From NCBI GenBank assembly GCA_025362495.1, contig JANYGI010000063.1, positions 31,236 to 95,235 on the forward strand: DNA of 64,000 bases, read 5' to 3'. Positions 21,086 through 29,246 of this stretch are shown piece after piece. The notes beneath the pieces are model-generated. The model saw only the letters and a list, made by a program, of their open reading frames with translations. It was not told the DNA's origin and did no database searches. Source of the stretch: Byssovorax sp. (lineage in GTDB: Bacteria; Myxococcota_A; Polyangia; Polyangiales; Polyangiaceae). Both the position numbers and the translations under genes were made by a program. Numbering within the stretch: position 1 is the first letter of the stretch; every line of letters begins with the position of its first letter.

Positions 21086-22843
21086 ATGACGTTTGCCACC
21101 TCGAATCGCCGTGCTCCGCTCTGCGCGGTCGCGCTTTTGCTCGGGATCGTCGCGGTGCCTGCGGGCTGCGTCATCGACCTCGCGGGCATCCCTGGCAGCG
21201 GCGGCGCGAGCCCCTCGACTTCGACGTCGACCTCGACGAGCAGCAGCAGCGAGACCACGAGCAGCACCGGCGGGAGCACGAGCAGCACCGGCGGGAGCAC
21301 GACCGGCACCGGCACCGGCGGCGCGCCGCCGATCTGCATGCAGGGCGACACGCAGGATTGCTACAGCGGCCCTCCGAACACGGTGGGCAAGGGGGTTTGC
21401 GCGAACGGCAAGGCCACGTGCACCCCCGACGGCAAGGGCTTCGGGCCCTGCATGGGCGCGGTTACGCCGACGTTCGACGACTGCTTCACCGCCGAGGACG
21501 AGGACTGCGACGGCACGCCGCTCGCGTGCAAAGGCGATCCGGTCGGCGGCAACACGCTCGGTTCACCGGGCTCGGACGACTCTCTGTTTGACGTCGCGTC
21601 GGACCAGCTCGGCAACATCTACGTTGCCGGTGCCGCCGGCTACTCCGGGGATGGTAGCTATTTCGCGGTCAGCGGCGGCTCCGCGATCGTCACCAAGATC
21701 GACGCGACAGGCACGGTGGTCTGGAGCAAGACCTACCCCGCCGGCGGCGGCTACTCGGTCGCGCGCGGAGTGGCAGTCGACCCGTCGGGCGACGTCACCA
21801 TCACCGGCTATTTCCAGGGGGCGATCGCCGCCAACGGCGTCTCGCTGACGAGCTTCGGGACGGAGACCGATCTCTTCGTCATCAAGCTCGACGCGGGCGG
21901 CAGCCCGAAGTGGGGCCACGCCTATGGCAAGGACGGCAATCAGATTGCAACGAGCGTGTCCACCGACGCCGCCGGCAACGTGTTCGTCTCCGGCTTCCTG
22001 AACGGACCGATGGACTTTGCCGGCAACACCATCGTGGCGAAGGGCACCTACGATGCCTTCGTGCTCCGGCTCGACGCGAACGGTACCCCGAAGTGGAGCG
22101 CCAGTTTCGGGACTGCAAGCAAGCAGTTTGCCTGGCGCGTGGCGGCGGGCCCTGACGGCAACGTGGCAGTCACGGGCGATTTCGACCAGAGCATCGTATT
22201 CCCCGGGGCGACTCCAACCACGCTGACGACCGCCGGCGGACAGGACATCTTCCTCGCCAAGCTCCAGGGCGACACCGGGGCGACGATCTGGGCTCAGCGC
22301 TTCGGCAACAACGTCAATCAGACGGCCTATGCGCTCGCCATTGACAGCAAGAACAACATCGTCATCGGGGGGCCGGCGGCGGGCGCCGTCAAATTCGGTA
22401 CGTCGGATCTCGCAGCGGCCGGCGGCTTCGACGCGTACGTGGCCCATTTCGACAAGGCTGGTGTGCACCAGTGGAGCCAGATGTTCGGCGACGGCGCCGA
22501 TCAATCGGTGGTCGACGTGGCCATCGATCCTGCCGACAATGTCCTCATCGCGGGGCAGTTGCAGGGGACGATGTCGATCAACGGCACCAGCCTGAAGCAG
22601 ATGGGCGGCGGCGGGCACGACATCTTCGTGGCGAAGCTCAAAGGCACCGACGGCACCGGCGGCTGGGCGCAGCGCTACGGTGACGACAAAGATCAAGAGG
22701 TCTGGGGCCTCGCCTCGGATCCGAGCGGCGACGCCGTCGTCGTCGGCGGGTTCCAAGGGAAGATCGATCTCGGGCAACCCGTGGGCTCCTTGATGGCCGC
22801 CGGCGGCAACTACGACGCGTTCTGGGTCAAACTTGGCCCCTGA
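21086..22843 (+). CDS. Beta-propeller lipoprotein with SBBP-type repeats
   Basis: The ATG at 21086 is preceded by a good AGGAGG. A 585-residue lipoprotein with lipobox VPAGC, a Ser/Thr/Gly linker of about 50 residues, then a Cys-rich segment (QDCYSGPPNTVGKGVC, DCFTAEDEDCDG) like that found ahead of MopE-type proteins. Residues about 165-585 hold around eight repeats of the form D-x-x-G-N-V-x-V-x-G-x-F...W, the SBBP (seven-bladed beta-propeller) signature. No enzyme motif is visible; binding or surface display is likely. It is followed 7 bases later by a kinase remnant. Confidence 0.85.
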   Translation: MTFATSNRRAPLCAVALLLGIVAVPAGCVIDLAGIPGSGGASPSTSTSTSTSSSSETTSSTGGSTSSTGGSTTGTGTGGAPPICMQGDTQDCYSGPPNTVGKGVCANGKATCTPDGKGFGPCMGAVTPTFDDCFTAEDEDCDGTPLACKGDPVGGNTLGSPGSDDSLFDVASDQLGNIYVAGAAGYSGDGSYFAVSGGSAIVTKIDATGTVVWSKTYPAGGGYSVARGVAVDPSGDVTITGYFQGAIAANGVSLTSFGTETDLFVIKLDAGGSPKWGHAYGKDGNQIATSVSTDAAGNVFVSGFLNGPMDFAGNTIVAKGTYDAFVLRLDANGTPKWSASFGTASKQFAWRVAAGPDGNVAVTGDFDQSIVFPGATPTTLTTAGGQDIFLAKLQGDTGATIWAQRFGNNVNQTAYALAIDSKNNIVIGGPAAGAVKFGTSDLAAAGGFDAYVAHFDKAGVHQWSQMFGDGADQSVVDVAIDPADNVLIAGQLQGTMSINGTSLKQMGGGGHDIFVAKLKGTDGTGGWAQRYGDDKDQEVWGLASDPSGDAVVVGGFQGKIDLGQPVGSLMAAGGNYDAFWVKLGP

Positions 22844-22850
22844 ATCCGCC

Positions 22851-23141
22851 ATGACGAGCTCGCCTGTCCGCGAAGGCGAGGTGCTGGCCGGTAAATACCG
22901 GGTCGAACGGGTCCTCGGCATGGGCGGGATGGGCGTCGTCGTCGCCGCGACTCACCTCGATCTGCCTGAGCTGCGCGCCCTCGAGCTCATACCGCGAGGC
23001 GCGGTATCACGCTCGCGACCGCCGCGCCTCGACGCCCGCCCGTGGTCGCGCCGGCCCCCGCCCGCGCCGAAGGCTCCCCCGGCCCCGAAGGCGACCACCG
23101 CCCCGGCGAGCGCGGATCCCTTCGGCAGGGGGCGCAAATGA
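22851..23141 (+). pseudogene. Internally deleted Ser/Thr kinase remnant
   Basis: The 96-residue reading frame begins like a complete myxobacterial kinase, with VLAGKYRVERVLGMGGMGVV as the nucleotide loop, close to the intact kinase at 62240-63619. After the second strand it decays: the VAIK lysine position reads LRALELI, and no HRD, DFG or APE motifs follow. It then runs straight into a Pro/Ala/Lys-rich tail typical of the extreme C-terminus of such kinases. I infer a large in-frame deletion of an ancestral kinase gene. The protein, if made, cannot be a kinase. Confidence 0.75.
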
Positions 23142-23147
23142 GACGAT

Positions 23148-23165
23148 TCGTTTGAGCTCAAACGA
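23148..23165. terminator. Palindromic bidirectional terminator
   Basis: TCGTTTGAGCTCAAACGA is an 18-base perfect palindrome starting seven bases after the kinase-remnant stop and followed by GTTTT. The minus-strand protease gene ends at 23175, so the element sits exactly between convergent genes. Confidence 0.65.
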
Positions 23166-23174
23166 GTTTTCGCG

Positions 23175-24011
23175 TCAGAGCGAGAGCCCGTAGCCCCGCC
23201 CCAGCGTCGCCGAGAACACGTTGCAGGCCGCGTGGAAGAGCAGCGACGAGCCCACGCCGCCGGTGCGCTTCCGCAGCCAGCCGAACACCAGCGCCGGGAA
23301 GAACACCGCGAGCCGCGCCGGATGGTGGATCGTGAGGAAATGGCCGAGCGCGAAGATCGCCGCGGCGACGAGCCACCCCGGCCCGAGATCGGCGCCGAGG
23401 ACCCGCCAGCGCGGGGCCCACGCGCGGTCGAGCGACGACTGCAAATAGCCTCGAAAAAAGGCCTCTTCCGGCAGCGCGATCACCACGAGCTGCCCGGCGA
23501 TCTCGTCGAAGAACGAGGTCGGCAAGCGGAGGGCGAAGTGCATCCGCGGGTGCCACATGGCGCGGTAGCCGAGCCAGAAGAAGGGGAAGATCACCGCCAT
23601 CAGCAGCAGCGCCCAGCCGACGGCAGAGAGCGCGTCGCGCGCCATGCGGCGAGGATCGAGCGGCACCGGCTCGAGCACGCCGCCGAGCGAGAGGCCGTAC
23701 GCGCGCACGGTGGTCTCGTCGTGCCGGAGCACGAGCCACCACGTCGCCGCGAGGAAGCTCACGCCGACGAGCGTCGCGGCGTATTTGTCGGGCGAGAGCG
23801 CCGAGACCGCGGTGACGACGACGGTGGTGATCGCCGCGGCGAGGAGGGGCCGCCGCGCGCCCGCGGGCTCGCGATAGACGTTGGGGATCCGCTCGGGCGA
23901 CGGCGCGGCCACGACCACCTCGGCGAGCGGCTCGGCGGACGCGAGCTCGTCCGCCGCGGGGGGCTCGGCGGGCGAAGGCGGCTCGGGCAGTGGCGAAAGG
24001 GGCGTGCTCAC
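23175..24011 (-). CDS. CPBP-family intramembrane metalloprotease
   Basis: A 278-residue membrane protein from the GTG ending at 24011; the frame stays open upstream but there overlaps the divergent peptidase gene. A Pro/Glu-rich cytoplasmic N-terminus of about 55 residues precedes 6-7 hydrophobic segments. The Abi/CPBP motifs are clear: ALPEEAFFRGYLQ (EExxxR), FALGHFLTIHHP (FxxxH) and LLFHAACNVFSA (HxxxN). Known members are CAAX prenyl proteases, bacteriocin-immunity proteins and protein-sorting enzymes. The substrate here is unknown; no CAAX-like or sorting tail was noticed in neighbouring proteins. The start is the weakest part of the call. Confidence 0.85.
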   Translation of the reverse strand: MSTPLSPLPEPPSPAEPPAADELASAEPLAEVVVAAPSPERIPNVYREPAGARRPLLAAAITTVVVTAVSALSPDKYAATLVGVSFLAATWWLVLRHDETTVRAYGLSLGGVLEPVPLDPRRMARDALSAVGWALLLMAVIFPFFWLGYRAMWHPRMHFALRLPTSFFDEIAGQLVVIALPEEAFFRGYLQSSLDRAWAPRWRVLGADLGPGWLVAAAIFALGHFLTIHHPARLAVFFPALVFGWLRKRTGGVGSSLLFHAACNVFSATLGRGYGLSL

Positions 24012-24140
24012 GATCGGCGGCGGAGCGTAGTCGCGTCGCGCGAAAGAGGCGACGTCGATGCGCGCGAAGGGCTCTTCATCGACGACGAGTTGGCCTCTTT
24101 CTGGGCCATCTTCGCGCCGATCGATAGAGTGCCCGTCAGC

Positions 24141-25241
24141 GTGAAGATCCTTCCTCCCAAGCCTTTTCTCGCCCTCTTGATCACCGCGCTCGCCGTGGGG
24201 CACGCCGCTCCCGCCCGCGCATTCTCGCCGTTCCTCGTCGTCCCGGATCCGGCCGTGGCCGAGGCCTCGCCCGCCTACCGCTACGCGAACATGTCGGACA
24301 GCGAGGCCTTCGAAGAGCTCGATCGGCGCAAGATCCTCTACACGAAGCTCGACGCTACGCCGGGCGTGCGGGCGCCAATCCGGCTCACGGGGAGGCTCCA
24401 CGGCGTGTACATCCACTCGTCGCTGCCGCCGGACGAGCGGGTCAAGACGATGTTCGAGATCCTCGACGCGCGCCTCGCGCTGACGCTCGACGATTTCTCG
24501 GCGATCCTGGAGCGCCACGACATCGACGAGGTCGTTCACTTCACGATGTACCGGCCCAACGTGGGAGCGCCGACGCACGATGTGCAGGACGAGCCCGCGG
24601 CGCAGCGCGCGCCGACGACGCGGCCGCGCTCGTCGAACCTCAAGGCCTCTCCGCCGAAGGGCGCGCCGCAGAAGGCGCCGCCGAGCCTGGGGGCCAAAGG
24701 CACCCTCGACGCGAGCAAGCACCTCGACGTCGGGCCGGTGAGCCTGAAGCAGAAGCCGGGCGATCCCGGGCCGAAGCCGGTGCTGATGGTGATGGGGAAG
24801 AAGCCTTTGCAAGCGCCGCCGGCCGCGCAAAAGCCCCTCGCCGCGCCGGCCTCGAAGGCGACTCTGCCGCTCCACGCGCGATTGCCTCTCACCGTGGCGC
24901 GCCGCGATCCCCAGCTCTCCGGGCTCCACCAGACGACCTGGGCGCCCCCGGGGACACGCCACCCGGCCGGCCTCGCCATCGACGTGGGCCTGCTCCACAA
25001 GAAAGACGGCCGCTGGCTCAGCGTCGCGCGCCAGTTTCAGGGGCACATCGGCGACAAGACCTGCGGTGACGGCGCCCATGTTCCCGAGTCGCCCGATGCC
25101 AAGGAGCTGCGAGCGCTGGTGTGCGAAGCGTCGGATCTCGGCGTCTTCACCTACGTGCTCACGCCCGACTACAACGCCGCCCACGTGGATCACTTCCACA
25201 TGGAAATAAAGCCAGGCGTGCGCTGGTTCCTCTATCACTGA
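24141..25241 (+). CDS. Extensin-like C-terminal domain protein (putative D,D-peptidase fold)
   Basis: An exported protein of 366 residues from GTG 24141, which gives a clean signal peptide (LALLITALAVGHAAPARA); GTG 24129 is an alternative. Residues about 40-140 are a mixed alpha/beta region, followed by a long Pro/Lys-rich linker. The C-terminal 110 residues hold HPAGLAIDVG, CGDG and HVDHFHMEIK, the H-x(6)-D and H-x-D-x-x-H arrangement of the extensin-like_C/LAS-type metallopeptidase fold (PF06904). I infer peptidoglycan D,D- or L,D-peptidase activity in the periplasm. It is divergent from the CPBP protease gene. The 326-base gap that follows holds the leader described at 25448. Confidence 0.8.
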   Translation: MKILPPKPFLALLITALAVGHAAPARAFSPFLVVPDPAVAEASPAYRYANMSDSEAFEELDRRKILYTKLDATPGVRAPIRLTGRLHGVYIHSSLPPDERVKTMFEILDARLALTLDDFSAILERHDIDEVVHFTMYRPNVGAPTHDVQDEPAAQRAPTTRPRSSNLKASPPKGAPQKAPPSLGAKGTLDASKHLDVGPVSLKQKPGDPGPKPVLMVMGKKPLQAPPAAQKPLAAPASKATLPLHARLPLTVARRDPQLSGLHQTTWAPPGTRHPAGLAIDVGLLHKKDGRWLSVARQFQGHIGDKTCGDGAHVPESPDAKELRALVCEASDLGVFTYVLTPDYNAAHVDHFHMEIKPGVRWFLYH

Positions 25242-25447
25242 GTCCCCTCGCGAGCGTCGATCCCCGGTGTCGAGGGCTGGACGCTAGCTTCTTGGCCCCT
25301 TTTCCAGATGCTCTCGGCAAATCGGTCCTGCGCGGGACGCGAAGGCGCGTCAGGCGCTGTGGTCTGCGCCTCGCGCGAAACCAGGGGAGAGTCATCCCGA
25401 GCGGATCCACCGTCGGTGTGGCGGGGATGCCTCGACCGCGCGGCCAG

Positions 25448-25482
25448 GGAGGTGACATCCGTCTGTTGGCGTCGAATGAAAG
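25448..25482 (+). promoter_or_regulatory. Duplicated leader block, copy 1
   Basis: GGAGGTGACATC (25448-25459) and GTCGAATGAAAG (25471-25482) lie 120 bases before the lipoprotein start. The same two blocks at identical spacing (23 bases start to start) precede the paralogous gene at 26470. GTGACA could be a -35 element. The rest of the gap (25242-25447) shows only GC-rich inverted repeats and no gene. Confidence 0.55.
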
Positions 25483-25567
25483 CGGTGGGGGCGGGCACAC
25501 TCGGCGTTCATGCCGGGTCGGCTCCGTACCCGGGCGTTCGATGCTATCGAACGGGGAGAATCGGAAC

Positions 25568-26086
25568 ATGAGCTCTTTCATGAAGACCGCTGCATTGTTC
25601 GTCGTCTCGGCTCCTCTGGCGCTCGCCGGTTGCATGGCCGCGGAAGACCAGGGAGACAGCGCGCAGGACGCCAGCGAGGCACTCTGCACGTACAGTGAGC
25701 CGGCCCCGGCGGTGCCTTGCCCCGCCACGCCGTTCAACCCGCCCACGTTCGCGGCCCCGGTGACCCCGGCGCCGAATTACCCGGCTCCTCACTTCGGGGC
25801 GCCCATTCACGAAGCGCCGGTTTACCGGGCTCCGGCGTACCAGGCGCCGACCTATCAGAACCCCGGCCAGGTTCCCGTCATCGAGGCGCCCACCTACGAA
25901 GCGCCGAATTACCCCGGGCCGACGTTCAAGGCTCCCGTGTACGACGCGCCCATCTACGACGCGCCGACGTTCCTTGCGCCCATCTACGAGCAGCCCACCT
26001 ACGACTCGTGCAAGACGCTGCCGGCGCGCGATCTCGCGCCCTGTCAGCAGGCCGCGGCGCTCCCCATCGGTGACACGTACCCGTGA
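25568..26086 (+). CDS. Pro/Tyr pentapeptide-repeat lipoprotein, paralogue 1
   Basis: A 172-residue lipoprotein starting at ATG 25568 behind GGGGAGAAT. The signal peptide has lipobox LALAGC, followed by an acidic stretch (MAAEDQGDSAQDASEAL). Residues about 55-145 are a low-complexity run of pentads of the form A-P-x-Y-x (APVYR, APAYQ, APTYQ) with no predicted globular fold. The end has two Cys (SCKTLPARDLAPC). Tyr/Pro-rich extended repeats suggest a flexible surface or adhesive polymer anchored in the outer membrane, but no function is established. Its paralogue lies 383 bases downstream. Confidence 0.8.
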   Translation: MSSFMKTAALFVVSAPLALAGCMAAEDQGDSAQDASEALCTYSEPAPAVPCPATPFNPPTFAAPVTPAPNYPAPHFGAPIHEAPVYRAPAYQAPTYQNPGQVPVIEAPTYEAPNYPGPTFKAPVYDAPIYDAPTFLAPIYEQPTYDSCKTLPARDLAPCQQAAALPIGDTYP

Positions 26087-26100
26087 GTGCTCGCCGCGGC

Positions 26101-26128
26101 GCATCGTCCGCTCCCGGGCGGGCGATGC
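26101..26128 (+). terminator. Terminator-like hairpin after paralogue 1
   Basis: Arms GCATCGTCCGC (26101-26111) and GCGGGCGATGC (26118-26128) pair with one G-T wobble around a 6-base loop, 15 bases after the stop. A second inverted pair, GTCACTCATC (26138-26147) and GATGAGTGAC (26180-26189), follows. No T-tract is present. Confidence 0.5.
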
Positions 26129-26354
26129 GTCGTGATCGTCACTCATCACCTCGGGCGGCCTGCGTGGGCCACGCGAGACGATGAGTGACTGTCCCGTTCG
26201 AAGCGTCCCTTTCTGACGGGCGGCGGCGGTGCGAGCCTCGGTATCGCGCCGCCGTCGCCCGTCATTTCCGCTCGACGGCGCGTCCCTCCGGGTGCTCCGC
26301 GGTCCGGCGATTTCTCCGCTCGGCGAGCCACGGTGAGGCCTCGAGCGCTGGCAT

Positions 26355-26389
26355 GGAGGTGACATCGGTCCGCCGGCATCGAATGAAAG
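26355..26389 (+). promoter_or_regulatory. Duplicated leader block, copy 2
   Basis: GGAGGTGACATC (26355-26366) and ATCGAATGAAAG (26378-26389) repeat the blocks seen before the first paralogue with the same 23-base offset, 115 bases before the start at 26470. The two genes also share TCGAACGGGGAGAATC at their ribosome-binding sites. The two lipoprotein genes thus appear to have been duplicated with their control region. The rest of 26087-26469 has hairpins but no gene. Confidence 0.55.
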
Positions 26390-26469
26390 GGGAGGCGAGG
26401 CCGCCCGGCCTTCGAGCCGGACTGGCATCGTCACAGCACCAATAACCTCGAACGGGGAGAATCAGAATC

Positions 26470-27024
26470 ATGCGTTACTTCACGAAGATCGCCGCGATGT
26501 TCGCCCTCTCGACCTCTTTTGCGCTCACCGGCTGCCTGGCAGCGACGGATGACGGAGCGACGGACGAGGCCCTCGGGCAAACGGATGAGGCCCTCGACGC
26601 GTCGGAGGGCTGCAGCGCTCCCGTGACGAACCCGCCGGTCTACACGCCTCCCACGTTCTCGGCGCCCGGCTACCACGCGCCGCACTACGGAGCTCCGCAC
26701 TACGCGCCGCCAGTCTACCACGCTCCCCAGTTCCAGCCGCCCACCTACCAGCAGCCGGGGTATTCGCAGCCGTCGTACCCGCAGCCCGGGTATTCGCAGT
26801 CGTACCAGCAGCCCGCGTACCCGCAGGCGCCGTGTCAGCAATCGTCGCCTCCGCAGTCGTACGACGCCCCCTCCGGGGGCGAGGCGCCGAGCTACCCTGG
26901 TCCGACGTACCCGGCGCCCGTCTACCCGGCGCCGATTTACCAGGCGCCCGTCTACCCCGGCCTCGGCGCGCCGGTGCCCGGCTATTCGCCGCCTCGCGTC
27001 ACCGTGATCGTCGTGGTCAATTGA
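26470..27024 (+). CDS. Pro/Tyr pentapeptide-repeat lipoprotein, paralogue 2
   Basis: A 184-residue lipoprotein with lipobox ALTGC and an acidic stretch (ATDDGATDEALGQTDEAL), as in its upstream paralogue. The repeat region runs from about residue 55 to 175 and is richer in Gln and Ser: QPGYS, QPSYP, QPGYS, APVYP pentads. There is one long Tyr/Pro/Gln tract, and the C-terminus ends in a hydrophobic strand (RVTVIVVVN). Sequence identity between paralogues is confined to the leader, lipobox region and repeat unit type, so the repeats have diverged quickly. Probably an envelope-anchored disordered polymer; function unknown. Confidence 0.8.
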   Translation: MRYFTKIAAMFALSTSFALTGCLAATDDGATDEALGQTDEALDASEGCSAPVTNPPVYTPPTFSAPGYHAPHYGAPHYAPPVYHAPQFQPPTYQQPGYSQPSYPQPGYSQSYQQPAYPQAPCQQSSPPQSYDAPSGGEAPSYPGPTYPAPVYPAPIYQAPVYPGLGAPVPGYSPPRVTVIVVVN

Positions 27025-27179
27025 GAGCTCCCCGGCGCGCGGCGGCTCGACGGGACCACTGAAACGCTGAGCAGCGCTCTCGCCCTTCGCGAAGAAATCT
27101 TCTCGGGACACGCAACTCCTCGGGCCGCCGTGTCGATTGATGTTCATGACGCCGAGCTCCGGCGTCGTGGAGGTGGCCA

Positions 27180-28118
27180 GTGGAGACGTTTGGCGTGGCA
27201 ATTCCGAGGCGAGATCCCCTTTCCGGTACGGGCTTTCGGTCGCGACGGCGGCTGGGCGGGGGCGCCTCGTCGGAGGTCTTCGAGGCCGAGGGGCCGAGTG
27301 GGCAGGTCTGCGCCGTCAAGGTGCTGCGGGCGATGCACCTCGACACGCGCGACGCCGTGCGGAGGCTCGCGCTGGAGGGGGAGGCGCTGGCGGCGCTCGA
27401 TCATCCGAACCTCGTCCGCGTCCTCGACGCTGGCGTGACGCTCGACGGTCGCCCCTGGTTCGCCATGCCCAAGCTGCTCGGCGAGACGCTGCGCGACCGC
27501 CTGGATCGCGCCGGAGCCATCCCCTCGGCCGAGGCGTGCTCTCTCTTCCTGGGGCTCCTCGGGGGGCTCGACGCGGCCCACGCCGCGGGCATCGTCCACC
27601 GCGATCTCAAGCCGGCGAACCTCTTCCTCGTCCCGCGCCCGAAGCGCCTCGGCGGCCGCGGCGTCGCGCTCGATCGCGATCGCCTCGTCGTCCTCGACTT
27701 CGGCATCGCCAAGATCTCCGGCTCCTCGATCGAGCCTTCCTCGGGCGCGTACGTGCTCGGGACGCCGCGCTACCTCGCGCCGGAGCAGGTCCTCGGCGGC
27801 GCGATCGACGCGCGCACCGACGTCTACGCCGCGGGCCTCGTGCTCTACGAGATGCTCACCGGACAGAGCCCGTTCGCGTGCCGAGGCGTGCTCGAGCTGA
27901 TGCGCGCCCAGCTCGACGAGAAGCCGGGCCGCGTGCGCGCGCGGGTCCGCGTCGGCCACGAGCTCGACCACGCGGTGGCGCGGGCGATCGAGAAATCGCC
28001 GGCGCGGCGCTGGTCGAGCGCGGCGGTGTTCAGCGCGGTGATCGAGCGCGCCGCGGTGATCGAGCGGTCGCGCCCCGCGCCGAGCGTCCGCGCGCGGAGC
28101 GAGGAGGCGGCCTCGTGA
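27180..28118 (+). CDS. Ser/Thr protein kinase (no transmembrane segment)
   Basis: A compact Hanks-type kinase of 312 residues starting at GTG 27180 with GGAGGTGG upstream. Motifs: glycine loop [16 protein letters not shown]-type lysine in [22 protein letters not shown], and [10 protein letters not shown] as the activation/APE region. The C-lobe ends at about residue 290 with only a short Arg-rich tail; no transmembrane helix or sensor domain. It therefore should act in the cytoplasm. The stop overlaps the next kinase gene (GTGA), so both are made together. Confidence 0.92.
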   Translation: METFGVAIPRRDPLSGTGFRSRRRLGGGASSEVFEAEGPSGQVCAVKVLRAMHLDTRDAVRRLALEGEALAALDHPNLVRVLDAGVTLDGRPWFAMPKLLGETLRDRLDRAGAIPSAEACSLFLGLLGGLDAAHAAGIVHRDLKPANLFLVPRPKRLGGRGVALDRDRLVVLDFGIAKISGSSIEPSSGAYVLGTPRYLAPEQVLGGAIDARTDVYAAGLVLYEMLTGQSPFACRGVLELMRAQLDEKPGRVRARVRVGHELDHAVARAIEKSPARRWSSAAVFSAVIERAAVIERSRPAPSVRARSEEAAS

Positions 28119-29182
28119 GCGACGCGGATCTCACGGTGGATCTCGACTCTTCGCCGCCGATCGACGTGCTCGCGGTGAGCGGCCTCCCGCCCGGCGAACG
28201 CCTCCATGGCACACCGTACCTCGTCGTGCGGCGGCTCGGCCGCGGCGGGATGGGCGACGTCTACGAGGTGGCCGAGGGCTCGCTCGCCGGCCCGCGCTAT
28301 GCGCTCAAGCTGCTTCATGCGGCGCTCTGCCATCGATCGGACGTCGCGCTTCGCTTCCAGCAGGAGGCGCTGGTCGCCTCGCGGATCGACCACCCGAACG
28401 TGGTCCGCGTCTTCGCGCTGGGCGAGACCGCGAGCGCGCGCCCGTACCTCGTGATGGAGCTCTTGCGCGGCCGCGATCTGCGCGCCGAGCTCGGGCGGAC
28501 GGGCCCGCTCCCCGCGGCGCGCGCGCTGGATCTCGCGGCCCAGGCGCTCGACGGCCTCGCCGCGGCGCACGCGGCCGGCGTCGTGCATCGCGACGTCAAG
28601 CTCGAGAACCTGTTCCTCACGGACGAGGGGACGCTGAAGGTGCTCGACTTCGGGATCGCGAAAATCACGGCGGATGAAGCCTCGTTCACCCTCCCGGGCG
28701 CCGTCGTCGGGACGCTGCGATCGATGGCGCCCGAGCAGTTCGCCGAGGCGGCCGTCGACGCCCGCGCCGACGTCTACGCCGCGGGGCTCGCGCTCTACGA
28801 GCTCGTCACGGGGCGCGGCCCCTTCGACGAGCTGCGCGGGATGCCCCTCGCGCTCCAGTTCGCGCACTGCGAGCGCCCGCCGCCCGCGCCCTCGCGCCTC
28901 GCGCGCGCCCCGCTCGCCGCGGACGTCGAGGCCGCCATCCTCCGATCGCTCGCGAAATCACCTGCCGATCGCTTCCAGAGCGCCGGCGAGATGGCGAGCG
29001 CCCTGCGCGTCCTCGGCGCCCGGCCGCGGACGCAGACCCGCGCGGCGCGCCCGCGGCTCGCGATCCGCCGGCCGCTCGGGGCCCTGATCCCGGCGGTGCT
29101 CGCGGCCATGTTCGCCCTCGGCGTGGCCGTCGGTCGCGCCGGCGCGGAGCCCCCGAGGCCCGCGGCGGCGGCGATACGCTGA
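28115..29182 (+). CDS. Ser/Thr protein kinase with C-terminal membrane anchor
   Basis: A 355-residue kinase starting with GTG inside the overlap with the upstream kinase. Motifs: [34 protein letters not shown] and a PEQFAE substitute for the APE motif. After the catalytic domain an Arg-rich linker leads to one transmembrane helix near the end (ALIPAVLAAMFALGVAVG). The periplasmic tail is very short, so it has no obvious external sensor. Co-expression with the soluble kinase suggests a two-kinase relay or mutual phosphorylation; that is inference. Confidence 0.92.
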   Translation: MSDADLTVDLDSSPPIDVLAVSGLPPGERLHGTPYLVVRRLGRGGMGDVYEVAEGSLAGPRYALKLLHAALCHRSDVALRFQQEALVASRIDHPNVVRVFALGETASARPYLVMELLRGRDLRAELGRTGPLPAARALDLAAQALDGLAAAHAAGVVHRDVKLENLFLTDEGTLKVLDFGIAKITADEASFTLPGAVVGTLRSMAPEQFAEAAVDARADVYAAGLALYELVTGRGPFDELRGMPLALQFAHCERPPPAPSRLARAPLAADVEAAILRSLAKSPADRFQSAGEMASALRVLGARPRTQTRAARPRLAIRRPLGALIPAVLAAMFALGVAVGRAGAEPPRPAAAAIR

Positions 29183-29246
29183 GAGGTCGCAATCACCTGT
29201 AAGCCCGACGAAGTGCCTGCGTTACCCTCGCCGAACGGAGGGACTG

